DNA from: JAWWBN01 sp033720955
Lineage (GTDB): Bacteria > Acidobacteriota > Thermoanaerobaculia > Multivoradales > JAHEKO01
Reading direction: 5' to 3'
NCBI GenBank assembly: GCA_033720955.1
Contig: JAWWBN010000036.1
Span: forward strand, 1 to 23,611
DNA length: 23,611 nt
Part shown: positions 1 to 8,391 of the stretch, piece by piece
Layout: every line of letters starts with the position of its first letter
Position numbering within the stretch: the first letter of the stretch is position 1
Made by a program: the position numbers and the translations under genes
Notes under the pieces: generated by a model
What the model was told of the DNA's origin: nothing
What the model saw: only the letters and a program-made list of their open reading frames with translations
The model's database searches: none

Positions 1-1428
1 CCCCCGGGGGGGGCGGCCGCCGCGGGCGCGGCGCCGCCGCCGCGGAGCGGGTTGCGGCTGACCGCGCCGACCCTCCGGACGGTGGCGGCCGGGCCCCGGC
101 CGGCGCCCGGTCCGGCTCCGCGGCCCACGCCGAGCGGCGGACCTCCCGACATCGTGGTCTACCTGGTCGACACCCTGCGGGCCGACCATCTGGGCTGCTA
201 CGGGTACCACCGGCCCACCAGCCCGCAGATCGACCGCTTCGCCGAGGATGCCACCCTCTTCACGGGCGCCCTGGCCCAGAGCTCGTGGACCCGGCCGGCG
301 GTGGCGACCCTGTTCACGGGGCTCTACCCGGAGGTGCACGGGGTGACCGGCCGCCAGTCCGGTCTTCCCGCTGGCGTCGCCACCCTGGCCGAGCTGTTGC
401 GCGAGGCCGGGTACGCCACGGCGGCGGTCTCGACAAACCCCTATGTGACCCCCGCCTTCGGCCTCGACCGCGGCTTCGACACCTTCGTCGAGCTGCCCGT
501 GGACCGCCGGACCGAGGAGGTGCACCAGCTCTCGGACCGGCTCAACCGCGAGGCCTTCGCCTGGCTCGACGCGCGGCCGCCCGGACGCCCCTTCTTCCTC
601 TACCTGCACTCCACCGACCCGCACCTGCCCTACGCCCCCCGCAGCCCCTACCGGGAGCGCTTCGCGCGGCCGGGCTCGGCCGCCGTGGCGGGCACCAAGG
701 AGACCGTGTACCGTTTGACGGCCGGCGAGCTGGAGGCCACCGTCGCGGTCCGCGAGGGGCTGATCGACCTCTACGACGCCGAGATCGCCTTCAACGACGC
801 CGCCTTCGGCGAGCTGCGCCGGCGGCTCGAGGAGCTCGGTCTCTGGGAGTCGGCGCTGGTGGTGCTTCTCGCCGACCACGGCGAGGAGTTCGGCGACCAC
901 GGGCTCTGGACGCACGGCAGGACTCTCTACTCCGAGCAGCTCGCGATGCCGCTGGTGGTGCGCCTCCCCGGCGGCCGCGGGGCCGGCCGCCGGGTCGACG
1001 CTCCCGTCAGCCAGGTGGACCTGCTGCCGACGCTGCTGGACTACCTGGGAGTCGGGGCGCCGGAGGCGGTGCAGGGGAGGAGCTTTCTGGCGGCGTTCGA
1101 GCCCGGCTTCTCCCCTTCCGATCCGCCGCCGGCCATCTACGCCCACCTCGGGATCAACGGCCGCCGCCACCTGGCCGTCACCCGGGGCCGCCGCAAGGTC
1201 GTCTACCGCGCTCAGCGGCTTCTGCGCCCGATGCCCAGGGTGGAGCAGTACGACCTGGAGCGCGATCCGGGGGAGCGGCGGAACCTGGCCTACCAGGAGC
1301 CGGTGTGGACCGGCTACCTCCTGTCGCTCTCCCGCCTGCGCGAGCTCTGGCCGGCCCTCCACGCCGAGGACGTGGAGCTCTCCGAGGAGCTGCAGAAGAA
1401 CCTCGAGGCCCTGGGCTACGTCCACTAG
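1..1428 (+). CDS. Sulfatase-fold (alkaline phosphatase superfamily) hydrolase with Thr nucleophile, 5' partial
   Basis: This is a sulfatase-like hydrolase of the alkaline phosphatase superfamily. The frame stays open to base 1 through an Ala/Pro/Gly-rich stretch, so the true start and any signal peptide probably lie outside the window; a TTG at 52 is the first possible internal start. Numbered from that TTG, the metal-binding motif VDTLRADHLG is at 39-48, the nucleophile region SWTRPAVATLFTG is at 78-90, HSTDPH is at 186-191, and ADHGEEFGDHG with a following THG is at 274-289. The nucleophile position that is Cys or Ser in formylglycine sulfatases is Thr80, as in phosphoethanolamine transferases and related phosphotransferases, so a phosphoester substrate is more likely than a sulfate ester. 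The end EALGYVH resembles the C-termini of the two other Thr-type hydrolases here. It converges on the sulfatase at 1465-2973, with 36 bp between them. Family assignment is firm; substrate is unknown. Confidence 0.88.
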   Translation, partial: PPGGAAAAGAAPPPRSGLRLTAPTLRTVAAGPRPAPGPAPRPTPSGGPPDIVVYLVDTLRADHLGCYGYHRPTSPQIDRFAEDATLFTGALAQSSWTRPAVATLFTGLYPEVHGVTGRQSGLPAGVATLAELLREAGYATAAVSTNPYVTPAFGLDRGFDTFVELPVDRRTEEVHQLSDRLNREAFAWLDARPPGRPFFLYLHSTDPHLPYAPRSPYRERFARPGSAAVAGTKETVYRLTAGELEATVAVREGLIDLYDAEIAFNDAAFGELRRRLEELGLWESALVVLLADHGEEFGDHGLWTHGRTLYSEQLAMPLVVRLPGGRGAGRRVDAPVSQVDLLPTLLDYLGVGAPEAVQGRSFLAAFEPGFSPSDPPPAIYAHLGINGRRHLAVTRGRRKVVYRAQRLLRPMPRVEQYDLERDPGERRNLAYQEPVWTGYLLSLSRLRELWPALHAEDVELSEELQKNLEALGYVH

Positions 1429-1463
1429 CCGGGCGGCCGCTCGGCGGGCGGCGTTTGGCCCGG
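1429..1463. terminator. Weak inverted repeat between convergent genes
   Basis: CCGGGC directly after the stop of the plus-strand hydrolase pairs with GCCCGG just before the stop of the minus-strand sulfatase, giving a 6-bp stem with a 23-nt loop. There is no U-tract in either direction. It could help terminate both transcripts, but such pairs are common by chance in GC-rich DNA. Confidence 0.2.
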
Positions 1464-1464
1464 T

Positions 1465-2973
1465 CTACCCGGACGGATCGTCGGCGCCGGGCGGCTCGCC
1501 GCGGAGGGTTCGCGGGTTCGGCGGCCTCCACACCGCCGCCGGGGCGAGGCCGCGCACCCACTCCCGGTAGGCGGCGAGGAGACGCTCGACCCGCTCGGGG
1601 TGCTCCCGGGCCACGTCCCGGCTCTCGCCCGGGTCCCGGCGGACGTCGAAGAGCTCGGGGGACCGGTCCGGGCCGCAGCAGCGGAGCATCCAGCCGCCCC
1701 CCAGGACCGCCCAGGCCGCGGGAGCCCGCTCCCGGTCGTCGATCCGCGGCGAGGCCCAGGCGGCCGAGTCCCGGCCGGCCCAGAAGAGACGCTCCCGCAC
1801 CTCGTCGGTCTCTCCGCGCAGCGCCGGCAGGAGGTCGCGGCCGTCGAGCTCCAGCCCGGCCGGGATCTCGATCCCCGCCGCCGCCAGGGCCGTGGGGAGG
1901 AGGTCCATGCCGCTCGCCAGGGCCGCCGAGACCCGCCCCGAGGGCAGCCCGCCGGGCCAGCGGGCGATCAGCGGCACGCGCAGGCCGCCCTGGCGGATCT
2001 GGCCCTTGAAGCCGCGGAAGGGCCCGTTGGCGGTCGCCGGGGCGTCGCCCCGGCCGCCGTTGTCGCTGGTGAAGAGGAAGAGGGTGTCGCGCTCGCGCCC
2101 GGCGGCGCGCAGGTGCTCCAGCAGCCGCTCGACTCCGGCGTCCACGGAGCGCAGGTAGGCGAGGTAGTTGTCCGCGCCCGGATCGCCCGTCGCGAAGGGG
2201 CGGCGGTAGGCCTCCGGCGCCGGCTGCCCGAGCGGCCCGTGGGGGGCGTTGTAGGCGAGGTAGAGGAAGAGCGGCTCCCCCGCGCTTCGCGCCAGGAAGC
2301 CGATCGCCTCGTCGGTGAGCTGGTCGGTCAGAAAGCCCCGGGCTTCGGCCCGCTCGCGGTCGCGCCAGAGGCGGCCGGAGTCGCGGTAGGGGCTCCCCGA
2401 GTGGTTGAAGCCGAAGAAGAAGTCGAAGCCCTTGTCCAGCGGGTGCGGGTCGGGCGGACGGAGCTGGCGCCGGGCCTTGAAGGGGGAGAGGTGCCACTTG
2501 CCCACCAGCGCCGTGGCGTAGCCGGCTCGCTGGAAGAGCTCCGGCAGCGGCGTCTCGCTCGCCGGAACGCCGACTTCGGCGCCGTCGTCGTTGGTGTACA
2601 CCCCCCAGCGCTGGGGGTAGCGGCCGGTGAGGAAGGCGGCCCGCGAGGGGCTGCACTCCGCGGAGGCGGCCAGGGCGTTGGTGAGCCGGACCCCTTCGGC
2701 GGCCAGCCGGTCCACGGTGGGCATGGCGGCGCGCACCGCCTCGGCCAGCCGCCCGGGATCGACCCCGGACGGGACGCCCTCCGGCCGCACGGCGCCCGGG
2801 TAGTCGTCCAGGTAGCTGCCGAGATCGCCGTACCCCTGGTCGTCGGTGACCACGACCACCACGGCGAAGGGCGCCGTTTTCGGCGCGGGGAGCGCGGGGT
2901 CGCCGGCCGCGCAGCCGGCGGGCGGGGCGAGGGCCGCCGCGAGGGCGACGAGCGCGTGGAGCCGCCTAGGCAT
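1465..2973 (-). CDS. Formylglycine-dependent sulfatase, probably exported
   Basis: This 502-aa protein is a type I sulfatase that hydrolyses sulfate esters. The modification motif CSPSR is at 107-111, followed by AAFLTG, so Cys107 should be oxidised to formylglycine by a maturase that is not in this window. The other active-site positions are intact: DD44-45 in VTDDQGYGDLG, GKWH at 158-161, APHGP around His245, SDN at 303-305 and the later Lys323. It is the only one of four sulfatase-fold proteins here with the Cys motif. The ATG at 2973 is preferred over an upstream one at 3018 because it starts directly at a short signal peptide (MPRRLHALVALAAALAPPAG then Cys21) and overlaps the preceding gene by 8 nt (ATGCCTAG). 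Cys21 may be a lipoprotein site, but Pro at -3 makes the lipobox weak. The sulfated substrate is unknown; the five sulfotransferase-like genes nearby suggest a sulfated glycan. Confidence 0.93.
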   Translation of the reverse strand: MPRRLHALVALAAALAPPAGCAAGDPALPAPKTAPFAVVVVVTDDQGYGDLGSYLDDYPGAVRPEGVPSGVDPGRLAEAVRAAMPTVDRLAAEGVRLTNALAASAECSPSRAAFLTGRYPQRWGVYTNDDGAEVGVPASETPLPELFQRAGYATALVGKWHLSPFKARRQLRPPDPHPLDKGFDFFFGFNHSGSPYRDSGRLWRDRERAEARGFLTDQLTDEAIGFLARSAGEPLFLYLAYNAPHGPLGQPAPEAYRRPFATGDPGADNYLAYLRSVDAGVERLLEHLRAAGRERDTLFLFTSDNGGRGDAPATANGPFRGFKGQIRQGGLRVPLIARWPGGLPSGRVSAALASGMDLLPTALAAAGIEIPAGLELDGRDLLPALRGETDEVRERLFWAGRDSAAWASPRIDDRERAPAAWAVLGGGWMLRCCGPDRSPELFDVRRDPGESRDVAREHPERVERLLAAYREWVRGLAPAAVWRPPNPRTLRGEPPGADDPSG

Positions 2974-5359
2974 GCCCCGGTCCGGCGGGCGCCGGCCGGG
3001 CCGTCGCCGGCGCGGCACCGCGGGCGATCAGACCTCCCCACAGGGAGCAGGTGAGCGCGGCCAGGGCGTAGGCGACCCCCCCGGCGATCAGCGTCCAGGA
3101 GAAGCCGAAGGTGATGGCGCAGACCGTGGCGAGGACCGTCCCCACCACCGAGGTGGCGCCGTTGACACCCCACGCCCAAGGCACGATGGGCTGGTCGCGC
3201 TCGGCGGCCAGGCGGATTCCGGTGGGCAGCATGAAGCCCATCAGCACGCCACAGCCCAGGGTCAGGAGCCCGGCCAGCAGGATGCGCACCGTCAGCGGCC
3301 AGCCCACCGCCGAGTCCACCGCCGGGCCCAGCGTCCACCCCAGGAGGAGGCAGACCGCCGCCAGGGCCGTGCCCGCCACGAGACCCAGCCGGGCCGGCGG
3401 GCTGGCCAGCATTCCCGAGCCGCGGGCGCCGGCGGCGGTGCCCAGAAGCAGCGAGAAGAGGACCACCAGGAGGGCGTAGGTGGGGTGACCCAGCAGCAGG
3501 GTCAGCTTCTGCAGCAGGGCGATCTCCACCGTGATGAAGGCGAGCCCGATCAGGGCGAAGTAGAAGAGCGCCACCCCGCGCCGGGAGCCGCCCTCGCCCC
3601 GGAGGGCGTCCAGCCGGAGAGCGACCAGCGGTACCAGGATGAAGCCCACCACCAGGGCGGTGATGGCGCCGCCGAGGGCGAGGAGGATCCACATCGCTGG
3701 CTGCACCAGGTTGGTCCGGAGCTGCTCCCCCACCCGCAGCAGGTCGCCGCGCTTGGCGAAGTAGAAGAAGAAGGGCCGGTCGTCGGTCGGCGGCGAGAGG
3801 TCGGAGGGTTGCGAGCGCAGGTAGTCGCTCCAGGCGCCGGCGTCCACCAGCCGCTCGAACTGGTTCTTGCCGCGGGACCAGGGGGAGAGGAGGACCCGGA
3901 AGCCGGCCTCCCGCGCCGCCTGGTTCAGACGCCGGATCTCGGGGCCGGTGAAGGGCGTCTTGCTGACCAGCAGGGTGCCCTTGCCGCCGTAGGTGCCCTT
4001 GCCGGAGTGGACCGCGAAGTAGAGGTGCTTGCGGGTCTCGCCCGGGGCCACGCCGCGGGCCTCGAGCGCCGCCGCCGCCAGCACCACCAGCCGCTGGCTC
4101 TGCTCGGTGCGACCCCGGTACCAGCGGGTGAAAGTCACGATGCCGTTCTCGGTGACGTGGTCCAGGTAGTCGCGGAAAGCCTCCACCGTGTAGAGGTTGT
4201 TCTCGGCCAGGGCGAAGGCGCCGCTGGCGGTGGCCGCCCAGGTGTCCACCAGGGTGGCCTGGATCACGTCGTAGCTCTCGTCGCTGCGGCGGATGAAGTT
4301 GCGGCCTTCGTCGGTGATGATCTCGACCTGCGGGTGACGGTAGAGGTCGCCGTTGACCTCCACGAAGGCGTGCCGCATGACCTCCTCGGCGATCAGCGGG
4401 TTCAGCTCGACCCCGATCACCCGGTCGGTGCCCGCCGACAGCGCGTGCACCACGTCGCGGCCGCCGCCGGGCCCGATGATCAGCGCGGTCTCCGGGCCCT
4501 CCGGGAACATCGCGTAGCCCAGCGCGCTGATCTGCTTCCGCCAGGAGGGGTCGCCGATGTCGTCGGCGTCGGCGATGAAGGTGGCGGCGCTGGAGTCGAT
4601 CTTGATGGAGTGGGTGTCCCCGGCGAGACGCTCGACGGTGACCCGCGAGAAGGTGTTCCACCTCTCGAAGAGGGTGAGCTGCTCGCTCACCAGCTTCACC
4701 GACGGCACCTGGAAGAGCGGCCAGGCCAGGTTGAGCAGCAGGAGGCCGGCGGTCACCACGAGCGGCGCCCACTGCAGCCGGCGGGGCCGCTCGAAGAGGA
4801 CCGCCGCCAGCGCCGCCAGCACCGCCACCAGCAGCACCAGCGAGGGGCCGCCCAGCCAGAGCAGCAGCGGCGCCGCCGCCAGGCAGCCGGCGGCCGCGCC
4901 GCACATGTCGAAGGCGTAGAGACGGTTGATCTGGCGGCTGTAGTGGAGGATGGCGAGCGAGATCACCACGCCGCCGAAGAAGAAGGGCAGCGCCGCCGCG
5001 CCGTTGAACAGCACGAGCTGGAGGATCGCCTGGCTGCCCAGGAAACGGTCGGGGCCCAGCATGGCGATGGGGTTGGCCAGCACGTAGGCCAGCGCCACCA
5101 CCGTGGAGACGGCGAAGAGACGGGAGTAGCGGGCCAGGTCGCCGAGCAGCCCCTCGGGGCGGAAGCGGTCGCCGCGGATGTAGACGAAGACCCCGCTCAC
5201 CCCGATGCCCAACAGGGTCAGGGAGATCGCCAAGAAGGTGAAGTGGTAGTACATCATCGCGGAGAAGATCCGCGTGAAGACCACCTGCAGGACGAGGGTG
5301 GCGAAGGCGGTCAGCGCGACGCCGTAGAAGACCCTCCTGTCCTGACTCGTCCGTGTCAT
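2966..5359 (-). CDS. Polytopic membrane protein with spermidine-synthase-like Rossmann domain
   Basis: This 797-aa protein has an N-terminal membrane block (several hydrophobic segments between about 10 and 210), a central spermidine-synthase-like domain (about 220-540) and a C-terminal membrane block (about 553-776). The central domain shows ALIIGPGGGRDVV at 292-304, VELNP at 317-321, TDEGRNFIRR at 349-358 and YTVEAFRDYL at 390-399, the order seen in SAM/decarboxy-SAM binding enzymes. The catalytic loop of true aminopropyltransferases, an Asp-rich D-S-x-D-P motif, reads VDTWAATASGAF here, so polyamine synthesis is doubtful. A TDDRPFFFYF motif at 525-534 ends the domain. Large membrane-embedded spermidine-synthase-like proteins are widespread and mostly uncharacterised. 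It precedes and overlaps the sulfatase gene by 8 nt, so the two should be co-translated. A G-rich quadruplex motif lies just upstream of the start. Confidence 0.9.
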   Translation of the reverse strand: MTRTSQDRRVFYGVALTAFATLVLQVVFTRIFSAMMYYHFTFLAISLTLLGIGVSGVFVYIRGDRFRPEGLLGDLARYSRLFAVSTVVALAYVLANPIAMLGPDRFLGSQAILQLVLFNGAAALPFFFGGVVISLAILHYSRQINRLYAFDMCGAAAGCLAAAPLLLWLGGPSLVLLVAVLAALAAVLFERPRRLQWAPLVVTAGLLLLNLAWPLFQVPSVKLVSEQLTLFERWNTFSRVTVERLAGDTHSIKIDSSAATFIADADDIGDPSWRKQISALGYAMFPEGPETALIIGPGGGRDVVHALSAGTDRVIGVELNPLIAEEVMRHAFVEVNGDLYRHPQVEIITDEGRNFIRRSDESYDVIQATLVDTWAATASGAFALAENNLYTVEAFRDYLDHVTENGIVTFTRWYRGRTEQSQRLVVLAAAALEARGVAPGETRKHLYFAVHSGKGTYGGKGTLLVSKTPFTGPEIRRLNQAAREAGFRVLLSPWSRGKNQFERLVDAGAWSDYLRSQPSDLSPPTDDRPFFFYFAKRGDLLRVGEQLRTNLVQPAMWILLALGGAITALVVGFILVPLVALRLDALRGEGGSRRGVALFYFALIGLAFITVEIALLQKLTLLLGHPTYALLVVLFSLLLGTAAGARGSGMLASPPARLGLVAGTALAAVCLLLGWTLGPAVDSAVGWPLTVRILLAGLLTLGCGVLMGFMLPTGIRLAAERDQPIVPWAWGVNGATSVVGTVLATVCAITFGFSWTLIAGGVAYALAALTCSLWGGLIARGAAPATARPAPAGPGHA

Positions 5360-5369
5360 CGCGTCGATC

Positions 5370-5390
5370 GGGTGGGTGGGATGGGTGGGG
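5370..5390 (+). other. G-quadruplex-forming sequence upstream of the spermidine-synthase-like gene
   Basis: Five G-runs follow each other on the plus strand (5370-5372, 5374-5376, 5378-5380, 5383-5385, 5387-5390), separated by loops of 1, 1, 2 and 1 nt. This is an exceptionally good match to the G3N1-7 quadruplex rule. It is on the template strand of the minus-strand gene that starts at 5359, inside the 88-bp gap to the methyltransferase stop. It could affect transcription of the downstream pair; function is inference. Confidence 0.6.
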
Positions 5391-5422
5391 AGTCCGGGGC
5401 CGGATCTGGCGGAAACCCGTGG

Positions 5423-5428
5423 ACCCTA
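5423..5428 (-). promoter_or_regulatory. Possible -10 element (TAGGGT) for the spermidine-synthase-like/sulfatase pair
   Basis: A TANNNT hexamer lies on the minus strand 63 nt before the ATG at 5359, in the only gap of the 10513-1465 minus-strand run that is not a gene overlap. No -35 can be recognised. The pair could instead be transcribed by read-through from the five-gene operon upstream. Confidence 0.2.
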
Positions 5429-5447
5429 CCACCGGGGTGGGCGGGGT

Positions 5448-6122
5448 TCAAGCCGGCTCCCCGCCGCGCGCGGCCCTCCCGTCGCCCCGCGGCCCGTCGA
5501 GCGGCTTGACCGCGATCAGCGACTTGCTCAGGCCCAGAAACCGCTCCACCACCAGCTCGCCGTCGGGGAAGAGCTGGTGCATCTCCCGCGCTCCCAGCAG
5601 ATGGACGTCCTCCATGAAGCGGGCGCACCACTCGCGCGAGGGGCGGCTGAGCAGCCCTCGCACCGTGAAGTTGCGGATCAGGCGGCCCTGGAGCCCCCTG
5701 GGCAGCCAGTGGACGAAGGGCGTCAGCAGGTGGGGCTCCACCGGAAAGCGCCGGTCGGGGGTCTGCACGAAGTAGCCGCGCCCCACCCGCCGGCACTCGG
5801 CGGCGAAGCGCTCCTGCGCCGCCCGCGTCCCCACGTGCTCGATCACCGAGTTGGAGAAGACCACGTCGAACTCGCCGTCCGCGAAGGGCAGCTCGCGGCC
5901 GTCGGCGAAGGCGAAGGGCAGCGTCACCCCCGGTCCGGGGCGGTAGGGCAGCACGTTGACCAGAGAGACCCTCTGCGGCCGCTCGAGGAAGGCCCAGTTG
6001 AACGCCGTCCCGCCCACGTCCAGCACCCGGAGGCCGGGTCCCGGGAACCAGCGGGCGAAGAGCTCCATCCGCCGGCGGCGGAAGCGGGGCAACAGAAGGC
6101 CGTAGATGCGGTGGATGTTCAC
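5448..6122 (-). CDS. Class I SAM-dependent methyltransferase
   Basis: This 224-aa protein is a small class I methyltransferase of the Methyltransf_11 type. Motif I is RVLDVGGTAFNWAFL at 32-46, with the region around FADGRELPFADGEFDVVFSN at 72-91 covering the acidic and post-I loops; SVIEHVG at 92-98 is the usual motif following beta-4. There is no signal peptide or membrane segment, so it should be cytoplasmic. The start is GTG at 6122, chosen because it forms a 4-nt GTGA overlap with the stop of the ligase-like gene; the open frame extends much further upstream but only as a shadow of that gene. It is the last of five coupled genes and may methylate a sugar or lipid-linked intermediate of the polysaccharide. 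The substrate cannot be told from sequence. Confidence 0.88.
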   Translation of the reverse strand: MNIHRIYGLLLPRFRRRRMELFARWFPGPGLRVLDVGGTAFNWAFLERPQRVSLVNVLPYRPGPGVTLPFAFADGRELPFADGEFDVVFSNSVIEHVGTRAAQERFAAECRRVGRGYFVQTPDRRFPVEPHLLTPFVHWLPRGLQGRLIRNFTVRGLLSRPSREWCARFMEDVHLLGAREMHQLFPDGELVVERFLGLSKSLIAVKPLDGPRGDGRAARGGEPA

Positions 6123-7471
6123 GCCGGGGAGCTCCCGGGCGGAAGCTCCGCCTGCGGCTCTCGAGCCGCCGCCAGGGCGAAGACCAGGGCGAGCCCTACC
6201 GCGCCGGGGGCGCTCGCCGCCTGCAGGACGTTCTCGAAGGCCAGGGCCAGCAGCAGCACGGGCACGGTCGAGGCGAGCGCCCCCAGGGCGGCGGCCGCGG
6301 GGCGCCGGCCCGCCACCCGCCACCCCCGCCATCCGGTCCGCAGCAGCAGCGCCAGGAGTCCCAGGACGGGCAGCGCGCCGGCCAGCCCCCAGTCGAAGGC
6401 CACCCGCAGAAACTCGTTGTGCAGGACTCGGTTCGGGTTGATGTTGACCATGAAGAGCCGTGTGCAGACCCCCTGCATGAGGCCGGAGCTCGAGGTCCCG
6501 GAGCCGTGCAGAAGGAAGCGGGCCGGGCGGACGCGCATCTCGTGGAGCACGCAGGTGAACACGCTTCGACGCCAGCCCACCGACTCGACCTCGTCGACGC
6601 CGGAGCTTCCGGGCGCGGCGGCCTCCGCGAGCTCGCCGAAGCGCGACTCCTGGACGGACTGCCGCACCGCGGGCACGGCCAGGGAGAGCGCTGCCGCCAG
6701 CACCAGGCCGACGAGGACGGTCAGCCGCTGGCGGTCGAAGCGGCGCGCGAGCCACACCAGCAGCGCGCCCACCGCGCCGAGCAGGCCGAGCCGGCTGCCG
6801 GTCAGCGCGACGACCCCGAGCACTCCCAGGGTCCCGGCCAGCCGAGCCCAGCGCCCGGCCGCCGGGGACCACAGGAGGAGCGAGCCCAGGCTGACCAGCC
6901 CCACCGCGAAGCTCTGGGGGCTGCTGAAAGAGGTGAACCGGTGGGCGAGCTGGGCCGAGTGGGCCTCGAAGGCGCCTCCCAGGACGTAGGTCTGCAGCAC
7001 ACCGAGGGAGACCATGGCGAGGAGCGCCGCGAGGAGGTGGCGGCTCTCGACGCGGCGATGCAGATCGTGGGTCACGAGGGCGAGAAACACCAGAGTGTGT
7101 CCGACCAGGGCGCCGGTGAGCTTGAGGCCGGCCAGCTTCATCGGGCTCCAGACGATCGCCACCGCAGCGTAGCCGACCAGCGCCAGCCAGAGCCAGGTGC
7201 CGCCGTGCCGGGCGACCCTCCGCAGACCCGCGAGCGGGCTTCGGCCGGCCAGCCGCAGCCGCACCATCCCCAGGAGCAGCAGCCAGGCCGGCAGAGCCAG
7301 CGAGCGCACGGCGTTGGCCACGCCGACCTGCTCATCGGAGTGGAACCAGGCGCCGGACATGTCCACGTTGGCGAGCGCGAGGAAGGCCACCACCGCCCAG
7401 GAGGCCCGGAAAGGCTGGATCACCAGCAGCGCGAGGAGACCCCAGATGGCGGTGACGATCAGCTCGCTCAT
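6119..7471 (-). CDS. O-antigen ligase/polymerase-like membrane protein (WaaL/Wzy type)
   Basis: This 450-aa polytopic protein has about ten to twelve hydrophobic segments and the pattern of the Wzy_C/O-antigen ligase family. TGSRLGLLGAV at 224-234 carries the conserved Arg, and after a long periplasmic loop (about 268-350) HNEFLRVAFDWGLAG at 351-365 carries the conserved His found in WaaL and related oligosaccharide transferases. Such proteins transfer lipid-linked glycan to an acceptor, or polymerise repeat units, on the periplasmic side of the inner membrane. Ligase and polymerase cannot be told apart by sequence alone. It overlaps its upstream neighbour by ATGA and its downstream neighbour by GTGA, and sits with a flippase and sulfotransferases in one operon. 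Confidence 0.87.
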   Translation of the reverse strand: MSELIVTAIWGLLALLVIQPFRASWAVVAFLALANVDMSGAWFHSDEQVGVANAVRSLALPAWLLLLGMVRLRLAGRSPLAGLRRVARHGGTWLWLALVGYAAVAIVWSPMKLAGLKLTGALVGHTLVFLALVTHDLHRRVESRHLLAALLAMVSLGVLQTYVLGGAFEAHSAQLAHRFTSFSSPQSFAVGLVSLGSLLLWSPAAGRWARLAGTLGVLGVVALTGSRLGLLGAVGALLVWLARRFDRQRLTVLVGLVLAAALSLAVPAVRQSVQESRFGELAEAAAPGSSGVDEVESVGWRRSVFTCVLHEMRVRPARFLLHGSGTSSSGLMQGVCTRLFMVNINPNRVLHNEFLRVAFDWGLAGALPVLGLLALLLRTGWRGWRVAGRRPAAAALGALASTVPVLLLALAFENVLQAASAPGAVGLALVFALAAAREPQAELPPGSSPA

Positions 7472-8391
7472 CCGCCGGGCTCCGGCGCCGCGTCGCCCAG
7501 CCGCCAGGGCAGAGCGCGCCCCAGGATTCGCTCGCAGGCGGCGACGTCGTCGCGGTAGTGATCCTCCAGGCGTCGGCGCTCCGCCGCCGGCATCGCCGGC
7601 TTGGGGGCTCGCTTCATGAGCAGGCGTCGCAGCACCTGGCGGGCCTTCGGGCGAAAGAGGAGCCGGCCGACGCCTCGCGCGCGGGCCGAGCCCAGCAGGC
7701 GGCGGGCCACCGGGCCGCGAGGCCGGGCGTAGGGATTGAGCACGTCGAGCCGGATGCTATCCGCGGGGGCGGGGTCGATCTCCAGGTCGTCGAAGATCTC
7801 GCGCAGATGCTCGCGCGGCGTCGAAACCATCTCTTCGAAGACGAGCACGCGGAGCCGGTCGCGGCCGAGCGTCTCGAAGGCGTGCTCCAGACGTCGGGCG
7901 TAGAGGCCGCTGTCCAGGTAGAGGCTGTCCACGCCCCAGGCCTGGGGCCGACCGGCCAGCTCCAGCTCGTCGTCCACCGCCTCGCCGAAGGCCCGGGTCT
8001 CCTCTCCCTCTCGCACCATGTTGAGGTAGTGCGAGTAGGCCCGCTCGACCGGATGGCGGAGCACCACCAGATGGCGGGACTCCGGCGACACCCGCCGGAT
8101 CCTGCCCAGGGCGTCGCCGTCCCAGAAGTAGGAGGTGCTGGCCTCGCCGACCCACCGGTGGTCTCCGGCCGCGCGGAAGAGCTCCAGGTAGCGCTCACGG
8201 TCCTCGACGTGGGGGTAGAGAAAGGCCAGGTGCGGAGCCGGCCGCACCCGGGAGAAATAGTGAGGCTCCTTGACGGGCGAGAAGTAGATCTCCGGGTGTT
8301 GCTCCAGGTAGCTGGCCAGGGAGGTCGTCCCCGCCTTGGCGACGCCGAGGACGAAGAGGTTGGGCCAACGGGGCTCCGACGTGGGAATCAT
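7468..8391 (-). CDS. PAPS-dependent sulfotransferase family protein
   Basis: This 307-aa protein is a sulfotransferase of the kind related to heparan sulfate and carbohydrate sulfotransferases. The 5'-phosphosulfate loop is VAKAGTTS at 17-24, starting right after a hydrophobic beta strand (NLFVLG). KEPHYF follows at 41-46, VGEASTSYFW is at 81-90, and the 3'-phosphate motif is VVLRHPVERAYSHYL at 109-123. It should move sulfate from PAPS to a hydroxyl or amine of an acceptor. No signal peptide is seen, so it should act in the cytoplasm, before or during lipid-linked assembly. The start at 8391 gives an ATGA overlap with the flippase gene; the much longer open frame upstream is a shadow of that gene. 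Acceptor unknown; a glycan is the best guess from the operon. Confidence 0.92.
   Translation of the reverse strand: MIPTSEPRWPNLFVLGVAKAGTTSLASYLEQHPEIYFSPVKEPHYFSRVRPAPHLAFLYPHVEDRERYLELFRAAGDHRWVGEASTSYFWDGDALGRIRRVSPESRHLVVLRHPVERAYSHYLNMVREGEETRAFGEAVDDELELAGRPQAWGVDSLYLDSGLYARRLEHAFETLGRDRLRVLVFEEMVSTPREHLREIFDDLEIDPAPADSIRLDVLNPYARPRGPVARRLLGSARARGVGRLLFRPKARQVLRRLLMKRAPKPAMPAAERRRLEDHYRDDVAACERILGRALPWRLGDAAPEPGG

Noticed and set aside
52..54. TTG at 52 as the true start of the first hydrolase
   Set aside because: The frame continues open to base 1, no ribosome site precedes it, and the protein would lack an export signal.
285..2009. A 574-codon plus-strand frame spanning both sulfatase-fold genes
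   Set aside because: Arg/Pro/Gly-rich low-complexity translation with no motifs, out of frame with the conserved hydrolase and antisense to the sulfatase.
2966..5359. Naming this gene as spermidine synthase (speE)
   Set aside because: The aminopropyltransferase catalytic loop is missing and the protein is polytopic, so only the fold is supported.
2328..5432. A 1034-codon open frame on the minus strand and an 887-codon frame on the plus strand (2846-5509)
   Set aside because: Both are shadows of the spermidine-synthase-like and sulfatase genes in GC-rich DNA: Pro/Arg/Gly-rich or Gln/Glu-rich composition and no domain motifs.
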